A stretch of 64,000 nt of DNA from Solidesulfovibrio carbinolicus. GTDB taxonomy: Bacteria > Desulfobacterota > Desulfovibrionia > Desulfovibrionales > Desulfovibrionaceae. The DNA lies in contig NZ_CP026538.1 of the NCBI RefSeq assembly GCF_004135975.1, forward strand, positions 248,001-312,000, in the 5' to 3' direction. Positions 42,487 to 51,656 of the stretch are shown in pieces. A model generated the notes under the pieces. The model did not search any database, was not told the DNA's origin, and was given only the letters and a program-made list of their open reading frames with translations. Positions within the stretch are counted from its first letter, which is position 1; each line of letters begins with the position of its first letter. Position numbers and translations under genes: made by a program.

Positions 42487-42972
42487 CTAAGGAAGTTTTC
42501 GGATCGTCCCCAAGGGCAGGAGCAGGCAAAGGGGGCGGCTGGGCAGCTCCAGGAATCCGTGGTGCCTATAGAATGCCGCCGCCTGGGCGTCCTTGGCGTC
42601 CACCACGATGGAGAAGCCTGGCGCTTCGGCGCGAAGCGCCCGCTGTATGGCGTCGGCGAGCAGGACGCCGCCGAGGCCTTGGCCTTGATGGCGGATGTCC
42701 ACCGCCAGACGGCCGATTCGTATGGCCGGCAAGGCCGGATAACGCGGCAGGCGTCGGCTCAGGGATGGGGGCACGTCACTGAAGGGAACGCTGGCGCTGG
42801 AGAGTGTGTAGTAGCCGAGGAGCCTGTCCTCACGCAGGGCGACGAAGCATCGGGCTATAAGCCGTTTGGCGTCCTGGGTCGCCTGGATGTGGAAATACTG
42901 GTCCAGGGCCGGGACGCCGCAGGTGAACGCTGCGCGGTCAAGGGCTGAATCAAGGGGGAGAACGCGGATCAT
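42487..42972 (-). CDS. GNAT-type toxin (TacT/AtaT-like)
   Basis: 161 residues. GNAT fold with the acetyl-CoA motif (IGRLAVDIRHQGQGLGGVLL ADAI) and FYRHHGFLEL. Small GNAT toxins of this kind acetylate aminoacyl-tRNA and pair with DUF1778 antitoxins, as here: the antitoxin stop overlaps this start (ATGA). Confidence 0.85.
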   Translation of the reverse strand: MIRVLPLDSALDRAAFTCGVPALDQYFHIQATQDAKRLIARCFVALREDRLLGYYTLSSASVPFSDVPPSLSRRLPRYPALPAIRIGRLAVDIRHQGQGLGGVLLADAIQRALRAEAPGFSIVVDAKDAQAAAFYRHHGFLELPSRPLCLLLPLGTIRKLP

Positions 42973-43253
42973 TCTTCCGGCGCGACCATGCGACGGTGGC
43001 GTTCAAAGGCCCGGACAAGGGCGGGGGCCGGCTCGGGCGGGTTGAGTATCGCTTCGGCCACCCGGATTTGGTCTTCAACGGAAAGTCGTATGATCTCCAT
43101 GTCTTCAATGGTCTTTCTTGCGGCTTCGCTGGCGGCCGCCACAACAAAATCCGTCAAGGTCCGCCCTTGCAGTTCGGCGGCTCGCTTGAGCATGGCATGC
43201 ACTTCGTGCGGGAGCCGGGCTTCCAACCGGGCGGTAGGCGTTGCGGGTTTCAT
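42969..43253 (-). CDS. DUF1778-family antitoxin
   Basis: 94 residues from ATG 43253; an upstream ATG (43271) lies inside the operator and is less likely. RHH-type N-terminus (TARLEARLPHEVHAMLKRAA) of DUF1778 proteins. It should neutralise the GNAT toxin and repress the pair via the palindrome just upstream. Confidence 0.85.
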   Translation of the reverse strand: MKPATPTARLEARLPHEVHAMLKRAAELQGRTLTDFVVAAASEAARKTIEDMEIIRLSVEDQIRVAEAILNPPEPAPALVRAFERHRRMVAPEE

Positions 43254-43263
43254 GAAACACAGA

Positions 43264-43280
43264 TACGGCATTTTGCCGTA
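43264..43280. promoter_or_regulatory. Candidate DUF1778/GNAT operator
   Basis: TACGGCA-ttt-TGCCGTA, perfect 7-bp arms, immediately upstream of the antitoxin start. Confidence 0.7.
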
Positions 43281-43309
43281 CCGTCAAGAGTTCTGTCCGC
43301 TGCATAGGC

Positions 43310-43341
43310 AAAAAGCCGGGAGCGGTCCCCCGCCCCCGGCT
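43310..43341 (-). terminator. Intrinsic terminator after putA
   Basis: On the minus strand AGCCGGG pairs with CCCGGCT, followed by a T run (TTTTTG). It lies ~57 bp after the putA stop. Confidence 0.7.
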
Positions 43342-43397
43342 CTCATCGCTTCGCTTGTCTCTTCTCTTGCTTCTCTCTTCTCTACACTATCTACAGC

Positions 43398-46300
43398 CTA
43401 ATCAACCCACTCGTCGTCCTCGTCGATGGGCGTGAAGCCGCGACGGATGGTGTTTTCCGTCACCACGCGGGGGTCGACGAACTGGAGCAGGTAGTCCGGG
43501 CCGCCGGCCTTGGAACCTACGCCCGACATCTTGGAGCCGCCAAAGGGCTGGCGCGCCACCATGGCCCCGACGCTGTTGCGGTTGAGATAGAGGTTGCCCA
43601 CGCGGAATTCCTTGCGCGCCTTTTCCAGGTGGCGGGGGCTGCGGCTGTAGACCGCGCCGGTGAGCGCGTAGCGGGTGGACATGGCCCAGGCGATGGCTTC
43701 GTCGAAGCTCGATGCCCGCATGACCGACAGCACCGGCCCGAAGATCTCTTCCTGGGCCAGACGGTGCTCGGGGCGGATGCCTTCGACCACCACCATGGGC
43801 GCGAAATAGCCCTTGGCGTCCAGGCCACGCTCGACCAGTATCTTGCCTTCCTGGCGGGCGAGTGCGGCGTATTCGCGCACCTTGGCCTGCTGGGAGGCGT
43901 CGACCACCGGTCCCATGGCGTTGGTCGGGTCTTCGGCCGGCCCGATCTTCATGCTCTCGCAGGCTTCCTTGAGCCGCGCCGTGAAGCGCTCGTAGATGGA
44001 ATCGACCACGATGACCCGCGAGCAGGCCGAGCACTTCTGGCCCTGGAACCCGAAGGCCGAGTAGGCCACGCCCAGCACCGCTTCGTCGAGGTCGGCGTCG
44101 TCGTCCACGATGATGGCGTTCTTGCCGCCCATCTCGGCGATGACCCGCTTGCAGTAGTCCTGGCCGGGATGCACCTTGGCCGCCTTTTCGATGATGCGCA
44201 GGCCCACGTCCATGGAGCCGGTGAAGGCGATGGTGGAAATGGCCGGATGCTCGACCAGATAATCGCCCATGACCGAGCCGCGGCCGGGGCAGAAGTTGAA
44301 GACGCCGTCCGGCAGGCCGGCTTCCTTGAAGATGTCGACCAGGCCGTGGCCGATAAGCGAAGCCAGGCTGGAGGGTTTGAAGACCACCGTGTTGCCGGTG
44401 ACGATAGCGGCCGAAGCCATGCCGAGCGAAATGGCCAGGGGGAAGTTCCAGGGCGCGATGACGGCGGCCACGCCCTTGCCTTCGTAGAAGAGGTGGTTCT
44501 TCTCGCCCGGCTCGCGGCCCATGCGGCGCGGCGTGCCGATGCGCACGGCCTCGCGGGCGTAGTATTCCAGGAAGTCGATGGCCTCGCCCACGTCGTTGTA
44601 GGCTTGATCCCACTGCTTGCCGACTTCCAGCACCTGCACGGCGGACAGGGCCACGATCTCGCGGCGGGCGATGGCGGCGGCTTTCAGCAGAACATCGGCC
44701 CGTTCGCGCGGGGTCTTGTCGCGCCAGGGACCGAAGGCGGCCTTGGCGGCGGCGATGGCCGCGTCCACTTCGGCAATGCCGGCCTGGCAGACATTGGCCA
44801 GCACCTCGTCGGGATTGGCCGGGTTGACGGTGGGGATGCGGTCGGCGGTCTCGATGGTCTTGCCGCCGATGGAGAGCGGAATCACCCGGCCGGCCTGGGC
44901 GTGGACGGCGGCGATGGCGGCCGGGAAGGCGGCGCGCATGTCGGCGATGGTGAAATCGGCCAGGGGTTCGCCACGAAACGCGGTCAGCCCGTCGATGGCG
45001 GCTGGCGCGGCCGCCTCCCGGGCCGGCTTCTGGGCGATCTCGCGCTCCAGGGTCTTTTCGGGATTCTCCAACAGCACGTCTTCGGCCTCGCCGTCGGCGA
45101 AGCTCAGGCGCAGGAAGGATTCGTTGGCGGTATTTTCCAGCAGCCGGCGCACCAGATAGGCCATGCCCGGCAGCAGTTCGCCGTAGGGGCAGTAGAGGCG
45201 CACCCGGCCGGCCACCTTGAGCAGGCCTTTGCGCACCGGTTCGGCCATGCCGTAGAGCGCCTGGAACTCGTAGCGGTTGTCGGCAACGCCCAGTTCGGAC
45301 GCCGTCTCCATGACGCAGGCGATGGTGCGGATGTTGTGGGAGGCGCACTGGAAATAGATGAGGTCGCTGTTTTCCAGGATGGTGCGGGAGAGCTTTTCGT
45401 AGGCGATGTCCGACTCGGGCTTTTTGGTCCAGACCGGCACCGGCCAGCCCATCTGCTTGGCCACCACGGTTTCGTAGTCCCAGTACGCGCCCTTGACCAG
45501 CCGGATGCCAAAGGGCAGGCCCTGGGCCCGGCCCCATTCGATGAGTTGGTTCAGGTCGTGTCCGGTGTCGCGCAGATAGGCCTGGAGCACGATGGAGAGG
45601 TAGGGGTAGTCCCTAAACTCCGGCTCGCTGCGCAGACGCTTGAACAGCTCAATGGTGATGTCCTTGTACTTGAGCTGTTCCATGTCGATGCACAGCGCCC
45701 CGCCCAGGGCTTTGATCTTGCGGTAGATGGGCCGCATCCGGGCCAGGATGCCTTCCACGGAGCCTTCGAAGTCCATGGGCTTGGCCTGGGAAAACAGGGC
45801 CGAGGGCTTGATGGAGGCGTTGACGCGCGGTGCGCTGCCCCAGTCCAGGCCGTCGCCGGCTCCGCCAAAGGCCTTCCAGGAACCCTGCTCGGCGGCGATG
45901 GCGTCCAGGACTTCCAGATAGCCGTTGCGGTAGGCGTCGGATTCTTCCTCGGAGACCGTGGCCTCGCCCAGCAGATCCACGGTGAAGGCAAAGCCGTCCT
46001 TGCGGATCTTGGCGATGTTTTTCACCGCTTCTTTGGTTTTCTCGCCGACGATGAACTGCCGCGCCATGCCTTCGATGTTGGAACGGATGGCCTTGCCCAT
46101 GAGCTTGGCCGCCACGCCCCCGAACATGCCCGACTTTTCCGCGCCCCACTTGAGCACCGACGGAATCTCCCCGGCGTCGCCGCCCGAGAAATATTCCTCG
46201 ATGTGGCGCGACAGGTTGTCGGAGGTGGTGAGGTAGGGCAAAACGTCCACGAACCGGAACAGCTGGACCTTGAAGGCCTCGTTCTGCATGGCCCAGTCCA

Positions 46301-46415
46301 TGACCTTGCCGGTCCAGAAGCCCTTGTTGAAAATCGAGGGCGATTCGCCGCGGATGCTGGCGAAGAAGGCTTTGCCGCGCTGGCGGATGGCGTCGTCGAG
46401 CGAGTGTTGCATCAT
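43398..46415 (-). CDS. putA: Bifunctional proline dehydrogenase / glutamate-semialdehyde dehydrogenase
   Basis: 1005 residues. PRODH half (1-~460): LGGALCIDMEQLKYKDITIE, GIRLVKGAYWDYETVVAKQM, CASHNIRTIACVM and FQALYGMAEPV are the FAD-barrel signatures. ALDH half (~500-1005) has APWNFPLAI, FTGSMDVGL, GGKNAIIV and the active-site GQKCSACSRVIVV. It oxidises proline to glutamate. The N-terminal RHH DNA-binding domain of E. coli PutA is absent, so Lrp upstream is the likely controller. Its ATG overlaps the lrp stop. Confidence 0.95.
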   Translation of the reverse strand: MMQHSLDDAIRQRGKAFFASIRGESPSIFNKGFWTGKVMDWAMQNEAFKVQLFRFVDVLPYLTTSDNLSRHIEEYFSGGDAGEIPSVLKWGAEKSGMFGGVAAKLMGKAIRSNIEGMARQFIVGEKTKEAVKNIAKIRKDGFAFTVDLLGEATVSEEESDAYRNGYLEVLDAIAAEQGSWKAFGGAGDGLDWGSAPRVNASIKPSALFSQAKPMDFEGSVEGILARMRPIYRKIKALGGALCIDMEQLKYKDITIELFKRLRSEPEFRDYPYLSIVLQAYLRDTGHDLNQLIEWGRAQGLPFGIRLVKGAYWDYETVVAKQMGWPVPVWTKKPESDIAYEKLSRTILENSDLIYFQCASHNIRTIACVMETASELGVADNRYEFQALYGMAEPVRKGLLKVAGRVRLYCPYGELLPGMAYLVRRLLENTANESFLRLSFADGEAEDVLLENPEKTLEREIAQKPAREAAAPAAIDGLTAFRGEPLADFTIADMRAAFPAAIAAVHAQAGRVIPLSIGGKTIETADRIPTVNPANPDEVLANVCQAGIAEVDAAIAAAKAAFGPWRDKTPRERADVLLKAAAIARREIVALSAVQVLEVGKQWDQAYNDVGEAIDFLEYYAREAVRIGTPRRMGREPGEKNHLFYEGKGVAAVIAPWNFPLAISLGMASAAIVTGNTVVFKPSSLASLIGHGLVDIFKEAGLPDGVFNFCPGRGSVMGDYLVEHPAISTIAFTGSMDVGLRIIEKAAKVHPGQDYCKRVIAEMGGKNAIIVDDDADLDEAVLGVAYSAFGFQGQKCSACSRVIVVDSIYERFTARLKEACESMKIGPAEDPTNAMGPVVDASQQAKVREYAALARQEGKILVERGLDAKGYFAPMVVVEGIRPEHRLAQEEIFGPVLSVMRASSFDEAIAWAMSTRYALTGAVYSRSPRHLEKARKEFRVGNLYLNRNSVGAMVARQPFGGSKMSGVGSKAGGPDYLLQFVDPRVVTENTIRRGFTPIDEDDEWVD

Positions 46416-46885
46416 TCCTCTCCGGGCTGGGGCAGCGATCCCAGGGGGAGCGCGCCGGTTTCCTTGACGGTTTGCAGCACCACCGTGGTATTGGTGTCGC
46501 GCACGGTGGAGAGCCGGCCGATGACCTTGAGCAGGTCGGCCAGCGACCTGGTGTCCGGGGCGCGTACCTTGATGAGGTAGGCGGCCGTGCCGGCCACATA
46601 GTGGACTTCCTGGACGCCCGGCACGGCGGCGAGCTGCTGGCCGGTGTCGATGGCCCCCACGGGCTCGTCGGTCTTGACGAAGGTGAAGGCGGTCAGGTCC
46701 AGGTCGACCTTGGACGGATCGATGCGGGCCTCGTAGCCGGTGATGACGCCCTTGCGCTCAAGCTTGCGCACGCGCTCCAAAACCGCCGACGGGGCCATGG
46801 ACACGGCCCGGGCAATGTCGGCGTTGGAAGTACGGGCGTTGTCCTGAAGGATCATCAGAATCCGGCGGTCGATTTCGTCGATCAT
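46412..46885 (-). CDS. Lrp/AsnC-family regulator
   Basis: 157 residues from ATG 46885. N-terminal HTH (DNARTSNADIARAVSMAPSA) and RAM ligand domain (YLIKVRAPDTRSLADLLKVI). It overlaps putA by 4 bp, so it is cotranscribed and probably activates proline catabolism in response to an amino acid. Confidence 0.9.
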   Translation of the reverse strand: MIDEIDRRILMILQDNARTSNADIARAVSMAPSAVLERVRKLERKGVITGYEARIDPSKVDLDLTAFTFVKTDEPVGAIDTGQQLAAVPGVQEVHYVAGTAAYLIKVRAPDTRSLADLLKVIGRLSTVRDTNTTVVLQTVKETGALPLGSLPQPGEE

Positions 46886-46994
46886 TCTTGATTTCTCCTG
46901 ATGTCGAGTTAAAAATTCGATTTGGCCTTGCTTGTCAAGTGGTTTCTTCGGTTTGATTCCCTCTCGTGCCGAACAACCTTCGGAGGTTCGAAAA

Positions 46995-48602
46995 ATGCCG
47001 CGATGCAAACAGGTTATCTATGCCCTTGGCCTGCTGCTCCTGTCCGCCCTGCCGGCCCTGGCCGGGAACGATTTGCAGCTCACCATCCTCCACACCAACG
47101 ACATCCACGCCCACCTGGCCGCCTTTGACGACTTCGGCGCGTTTTGCGACCAGGAAAAGGACGCGGCCGGCAAATGCCAGGGCGGCGTGGCCCGGCTGGC
47201 CACGGCCATCGGCCGGGAGCGGGCCAAGGGCGGCAACATCCTGCTCCTCGACGCCGGGGACCAGTTCCAGGGAACGCTGTTTTTCACCAAATACAAGGGC
47301 GAGGCCCTGGCCTTTTTCATGAACCGCCTGGGCTACGACGCCACCACCCTGGGCAATCATGAATTCGACGATGGGCAAGCCACTTTGGCGAATTTTATTC
47401 GGGCGCTCAAGTTCCCGATGACAGCGGCAAATTTCGAAGCCGAAGCCTCCTCGGCGCTGCATGGTCTGGTTGTGCCGTACATCGTTCGGGAAATAGACGG
47501 CAGGAAGGTGGGAATCATCGGCGTGGCCCAGGTCAAGACGCCGCAAATGTCCAGCCCAGGCCCGGGCGTCAGCTTTTCCGCGCCCGGGGAGGCCGTCAAA
47601 AAAGTCGCGGCCAAGCTGCGCGGCCAGGGCGTGGACATCCTCATTGCGCTCAGCCACGCGGGCTTAAGCGGCGACAAGAAGCTGGCCGAAAAAGTCCCGG
47701 ACCTCGACGTCATCGTCGGCGGCCACAGTCATGTGCTGCTGGCCAACGGCGTTTCCGAAGCTGTCGGCCCCAGCCCGTACGTGGTGGAACACCCCGGCGG
47801 CGGCAAGACCCTCATCGTCACCGCCGGCTACTGGGGCCGCTACCTGGGCGATCTGCGCGCCACCTTCGACGTCGCCGGCCGCGTCGCCGCCTACGGCGGC
47901 AACCCCATCCGCCTCGACGGGGCCGTGCCCGAGGACTCGGCCACCCGGGCCGAGGTCGAACGCTACGCCAAGCCCCTGGCCGCCTTCCGCGAAACCGTGG
48001 TCGGCCATACGGACAAGCCCCTGGGCGCGGCCATGTGCCGCCAGGAGGAATGCGCCGCCGGCGACCTCATGGCCGAAGCGCTCCTGGCCGCCGGCCGCCG
48101 CTACAACGCCACCCTGGCCGTCGCCAACGGCGGCGGCATCCGAGCCGGCCTGGCCCCGGGCAACATCACCCTGGGCGACGTGCTGACCGCCTTCCCCTTC
48201 CCCAACACCCTCACCGTCGTCACGCTCACCGGAGCCGACATCAAGGCCGCCCTGGAGCATGGCGTGGGCAACGTCGGCCTCACCGACGGCACCGGCCGGT
48301 TCCTGCAAGTCGCCGGGCTGCGCTACGCCTACGATCCGGCCAAGCCCGCCGGCTCACGCGTCAGCCGCGTCGAGGCCGCCGACGCCGCCGGTCGGTTCAC
48401 GCCGCTAAAACCCGAAGCCGACTACCGCGTCGCCATGGCCGATTTCCTCTACCGGGGCGGCGACGGCTACACGCTTTTTGCCAAGGCCGGCCGCGACGTG
48501 GAACAGGACGGCACGCCCGTGGCCGACATCGTGGCTGACTGGCTGCGCCGCCACGACCCGGTGAAGCTGGAACTGGACGGGCGCATCACGACGACGCCGT
48601 AA
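46995..48602 (+). CDS. Secreted bifunctional 5'-nucleotidase / UshA-like protein
   Basis: 535 residues; ATG 46995 with GGAGG 8 nt upstream. Signal peptide (LGLLLLSALPALAGN), then the metallophosphatase N-terminal domain (LTILHTNDIHAHL; GNHEFDDGQ; GGHSHV with metal-binding Asp/His) and the C-terminal 5_nucleotid_C domain (VANGGGIRAGLAPGNITLGD). It cleaves nucleotides in the periplasm for phosphate or nucleoside salvage. Divergent from Lrp. Confidence 0.92.
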   Translation: MPRCKQVIYALGLLLLSALPALAGNDLQLTILHTNDIHAHLAAFDDFGAFCDQEKDAAGKCQGGVARLATAIGRERAKGGNILLLDAGDQFQGTLFFTKYKGEALAFFMNRLGYDATTLGNHEFDDGQATLANFIRALKFPMTAANFEAEASSALHGLVVPYIVREIDGRKVGIIGVAQVKTPQMSSPGPGVSFSAPGEAVKKVAAKLRGQGVDILIALSHAGLSGDKKLAEKVPDLDVIVGGHSHVLLANGVSEAVGPSPYVVEHPGGGKTLIVTAGYWGRYLGDLRATFDVAGRVAAYGGNPIRLDGAVPEDSATRAEVERYAKPLAAFRETVVGHTDKPLGAAMCRQEECAAGDLMAEALLAAGRRYNATLAVANGGGIRAGLAPGNITLGDVLTAFPFPNTLTVVTLTGADIKAALEHGVGNVGLTDGTGRFLQVAGLRYAYDPAKPAGSRVSRVEAADAAGRFTPLKPEADYRVAMADFLYRGGDGYTLFAKAGRDVEQDGTPVADIVADWLRRHDPVKLELDGRITTTP

Positions 48603-48652
48603 GGGGGAGCATGGAGCAGGGAGAGGGAGATAAGGAAGGAGAGAAAGACGAA

Positions 48653-48697
48653 TCGGGCGCTGCCCGAACCCGCCGGGGGCCTTAGGCCCCCGGACCC
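48653..48697 (+). repeat. Class B two-hairpin repeat
   Basis: TCGGGC-GCT-GCCCGA, linker ACCCG, CCGGGGGCC-TTA-GGCCCCCGG, then ACCCCC. The outer pair T-A here versus G-C at 29793 and C-G in the array is compensatory. Confidence 0.8.
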
Positions 48698-48765
48698 CCG
48701 GTCTGGTTTTGGGTCGGGTGGGCGGGGCGGTGGGCGGCGTAAGGTGGTACGGCATGAGAAAAGAC

Positions 48766-48836
48766 GGGAGCTGGAATTTTCGGGTTGCCGCCCAGGCGGA
48801 AGCCGCCCGGACGGCAACCCGGAAATTCCAGCTCCC
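48766..48836. repeat. Long hairpin with 25-bp arms
   Basis: Left arm begins GGGAGCTGGAATTTTCGGGT and the right arm ends AAATTCCAGCTCCC, one G-T pair in 25. The loop contains GGCGG-aag-CCGCC. Confidence 0.8.
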
Positions 48837-48851
48837 ACCTCGCCAGCGAAA

Positions 48852-48897
48852 GGGGCGGATTTTGGCGCGATCAAAGCCTCGCGCCAAAATCCGCCCC
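48852..48897. repeat. Hairpin with 19-bp arms
   Basis: GGGGCGGATTTTGGCGCGA pairs perfectly with TCGCGCCAAAATCCGCCCC around tcaaagcc. It shares the GGATTTTGGC core with the hairpin at 29911. Confidence 0.85.
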
Positions 48898-48927
48898 GTT
48901 CGCGTTGTTGGAGAAGAATGGCGTGGG

Positions 48928-50787
48928 TTAGGCGCAGCGCTCCAGCGTGGCCGCTTCGGCCTGGGCGGCCTGTTCGTGGTGAGCCACGAAAGCGGCAAGC
49001 CCCTCCTTGCCCATGTAGCGTTCGAGCTGACGGCGCTCGGCCTGGAGCAGATCCACCACGATAAGGCCGTCGAGGCAGTCGCCAAAGGCCTTGTCCACGT
49101 TGAAGGCCAACAGCTTGCCGCCAAGCTTGAGGTATTGGCGCAGCAGCACTGGAATGCCCTTGCGGTCGGCTTCGATGTCGTCAATGAGCGTCAGCAGGTC
49201 GTCGAGGTCGGCCACCAGGGTCTTGGCCGCCCGTGCCAGCCAGGTCTGGCCGCGAAGCGGCGTCTTGGGTTTGACGTGGCGGGCCAGGACCGGGTGGGAG
49301 ACGTGGCCTTCCAGATAACCGGCCATGAGCCGGCGCGAGGCGTGCTTGTATTCGCTGGTGATGCTGACCGGGCCGAAAAGGATGCGGTAGCGCGGCTCGC
49401 GCACGACCATCTGGGCCAGACCCTTCCAGAGCAGCAGCAGCGGGGCGTAGCTTTTCTGGTATTCCGGCCGCACAAACGACCGCCCCATCTCCAGGGCCGG
49501 GTCGATGTTGGCGAAGAACTTGGTTTTGAGCACAAACAGCGTGCTGGTGTACAGGCCATGCTTGCCCTTGGCGGCCAGCAGTTCGTCGGTGCGGCCGATG
49601 CGGTAGGCTCCGGCGATTTCCTTTTTCTCGATGTTCCAGAGGAACAGGTGGCGGTAGTGGGGATCGAACTCGTCGAGGTCGCAGGCCTTGCCCGTGCCCT
49701 CGCCCACCCGGCGGAAGGTGTATTCCCGCAGCCGCCCGATCTCTCGCAGGGCCAGGGGAATGGCCTCGGCCCTGGCTTCGATGACGGCGAATTCGCCGCT
49801 GCGGTGCAGGACGGCGCTCTCGGGCAGCCGGCCGATCTCGTCAGCCAAAAGTTCCGGGTTCACGGCCGGGATGAGGGCGTCCTGCCGGCCGCCGGTCCGG
49901 GGCGGAAACAGCGGCGGCAGCAGGCGGGGCTTGTGCGGCCGGTCGCGCAGCAAGGCCACGCGCAGGCGCAGATGGCGGGTGATGCAGGCGTCGGGGTCGG
50001 CGTTGCGGCTGGCCAGGCGCTCCAGACGGTCGGCCGGCACGGGCGAACCGATGCGGGCTTCGACGGTGGCCCCCTGCTTGTTGGCCAGCTCGCGGGGGAG
50101 CATGAGCGTGCGAAGCATCGGGTGGACGAGGCCTAAGGTCTGGAACAGGAGGCTGTTTTTGCCGGAGAAGCGGATGGGCACCACCGTGGCCCCGGTCTTG
50201 CGCACCAGCCGCGCCACCGAGGGATTCCACTGCGGGTCGGCCACGTCCAGACGGCCGTTTATCAGGCGGGGATGGGCCACGGCCCCGGCCGGGAACATGC
50301 CGAGCAGCCCGCCGCCGCGCAGCACGGACAGGCATTCCTTGAGCGGACGCACGTTGCGGGTGGTGGCGTCGGCTCCGCCGAAGGGATCGACGAACACGAA
50401 CAGCTCGCGCACCTGGGGCAGGCGCGAGAGCAGGAAATTGGCCATGATCTTGGCGTCGGGCCGCACGGCCAGGAGCATCTTGGCCAGCACCAGCCCTTCC
50501 AGGCAGCCGAAGGGGTGGTTGGCGACCACGACCACCGGCCCGGTTTTGGGGATGCGCTCCAGTTCCTCGGGGCTTACCCGGATGGACACGCCCAACTCGG
50601 TGAGCAAGGAGTCGATGTAGCCGGCGGCGTCGGCCTGGACGGGCAGCCGGCCATGGATGGCTTCGAGCTTGTCCAGGCCAAGAAGCTTGAAAAACGCCGG
50701 CCGCAGGAAGTTGGCGGCCCGGCGGGCAAACGCGCCCCTGACGTGTGGCGTGAGGTCGAAGATGTCGCGGTGGCTGGTGGTGGTCAT
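48928..50787 (-). CDS. OlsF-like bifunctional ornithine-lipid acyltransferase
   Basis: 619 residues from ATG 50787 (AGGAGAGG upstream). N-terminal half is a PlsC-type acyltransferase with N90-H91 (VVVVANHPFGCLEG) and the later FPAGAVAHPR; the C-terminal half is OlsB-like (LYTSTLFVLKTKFFANIDPA, LEMGRSFVRPEYQKSYAPLL). Such fusions make ornithine (aminoacyl) lipids, the OlsB half adding the N-acyl and the PlsC half the O-acyl chain. These phosphate-free lipids are common under phosphate limitation, which fits the neighbouring nucleotidase. Confidence 0.8.
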   Translation of the reverse strand: MTTTSHRDIFDLTPHVRGAFARRAANFLRPAFFKLLGLDKLEAIHGRLPVQADAAGYIDSLLTELGVSIRVSPEELERIPKTGPVVVVANHPFGCLEGLVLAKMLLAVRPDAKIMANFLLSRLPQVRELFVFVDPFGGADATTRNVRPLKECLSVLRGGGLLGMFPAGAVAHPRLINGRLDVADPQWNPSVARLVRKTGATVVPIRFSGKNSLLFQTLGLVHPMLRTLMLPRELANKQGATVEARIGSPVPADRLERLASRNADPDACITRHLRLRVALLRDRPHKPRLLPPLFPPRTGGRQDALIPAVNPELLADEIGRLPESAVLHRSGEFAVIEARAEAIPLALREIGRLREYTFRRVGEGTGKACDLDEFDPHYRHLFLWNIEKKEIAGAYRIGRTDELLAAKGKHGLYTSTLFVLKTKFFANIDPALEMGRSFVRPEYQKSYAPLLLLWKGLAQMVVREPRYRILFGPVSITSEYKHASRRLMAGYLEGHVSHPVLARHVKPKTPLRGQTWLARAAKTLVADLDDLLTLIDDIEADRKGIPVLLRQYLKLGGKLLAFNVDKAFGDCLDGLIVVDLLQAERRQLERYMGKEGLAAFVAHHEQAAQAEAATLERCA

Positions 50788-50998
50788 GGCGTCACCTCTC
50801 CTGTCGGCCGGTTTTCGGCCCACGGTGCATGTTGGGGCATCCTGGCCGGCCGATGTGGCGGCGATGTGGCGTTTCCGGGCGCTTGCTTGACGATTGCGCG
50901 GCGCTTTGCGGCGGTTTTCCGGCCGGGCGGGAAGCGACTTGACAGGGCGGGGGGCGGCGGTTCAAGGCTTGGGCACGACGTTTTTCCGGGAGGCCGAC

Positions 50999-51604
50999 GT
51001 GGCCGACAACCGCCTGTATTCCATCGCCACCATGGCCAAGATTCTGGATATGCCGGAATCGACCCTGCACTATTGGAAAAATCGTTTCGACGACGTGCTG
51101 CCAAGCTTCGGGACCGGGCGCGGCAAGCGCTACCGGGCCGAGGCGGTGGCAATTTTTCGCGACATCGGGGCCCTGCTGGCCCAGGGGCTGTCGGCCGGCG
51201 ACGTGCGGAGCGAGCTTGCCCGGCGCTACCCGGTCAACGTAGGCAGCGGCGAGGCGAAAGGCCCGGCCGCGCCCCAGACGATGACGGTCGGCGGCGGGAC
51301 GGGCGGGGGCGTGGACGCCCAGACCATGCTGGCCATGGCCTCGGCCATTGGCGCGGAGATCGCCCGGACCCTGGCCGAACAGCTTGGGCGGGGGCTGTCC
51401 GGCGGGCCGGCCGCCCTGCCCGAAACCACGGCGGCGGCCATCCAGGGCGAGCTGGCCGAGGCCCGGGCCGAAAACGCCGCCCTGGCCGACAAGATGCGGG
51501 TGCTGGAGTCCGAACTGGTGCGGCTGCGAAAAGACCGACGCGAACTGGAAAACCACCTGCTGGGCAAGATCAAGGCTTTGGGCGAGGAACGCGGCAACGG
51601 CTGA
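50999..51604 (+). CDS. MerR-family regulator with C-terminal coiled coil
   Basis: 201 residues from GTG 50999 (GGGAGG 5 nt upstream; the frame is open back to 50894 but without ribosome site). MerR HTH: RLYSIATMAKILDMPESTLH YWKNRFDDVLPSF. The C-terminus is a long coiled coil (AEARAENAALADKMRVLESE LVRLRKDRRE) rather than a metal or drug site, so the signal is unclear. Confidence 0.82.
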   Translation: MADNRLYSIATMAKILDMPESTLHYWKNRFDDVLPSFGTGRGKRYRAEAVAIFRDIGALLAQGLSAGDVRSELARRYPVNVGSGEAKGPAAPQTMTVGGGTGGGVDAQTMLAMASAIGAEIARTLAEQLGRGLSGGPAALPETTAAAIQGELAEARAENAALADKMRVLESELVRLRKDRRELENHLLGKIKALGEERGNG

Positions 51605-51626
51605 GGCCGGTTTTTTTTGCTTGACC

Positions 51627-51648
51627 GACTAGACCGACCGGTCTAGTC
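51627..51648. promoter_or_regulatory. NemR-type operator before the TetR gene
   Basis: GACTAGACC-GACC-GGTCTAGTC, 9-bp arms, ending 8 bp before ATG 51657. The inner TAGACC/GGTCTA matches the known NemR box of enterobacteria. Confidence 0.75.
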
Positions 51649-51656
51649 GTCTCTTC

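Larger units (their letters stand above)
48603..48927. repeat. Gene-free 325-bp repeat nest
   Basis: Class B repeat (48653-48697), a hairpin with 25-bp arms (48766-48836) and a 19-bp-arm hairpin (48852-48897). It follows the nucleotidase and precedes the OlsF-like gene stop. No gene. Confidence 0.85.

Noticed and set aside
43398-46415. PutA with DNA-binding domain
   Set aside because: The chain begins at the PRODH part; no ribbon-helix-helix is seen.
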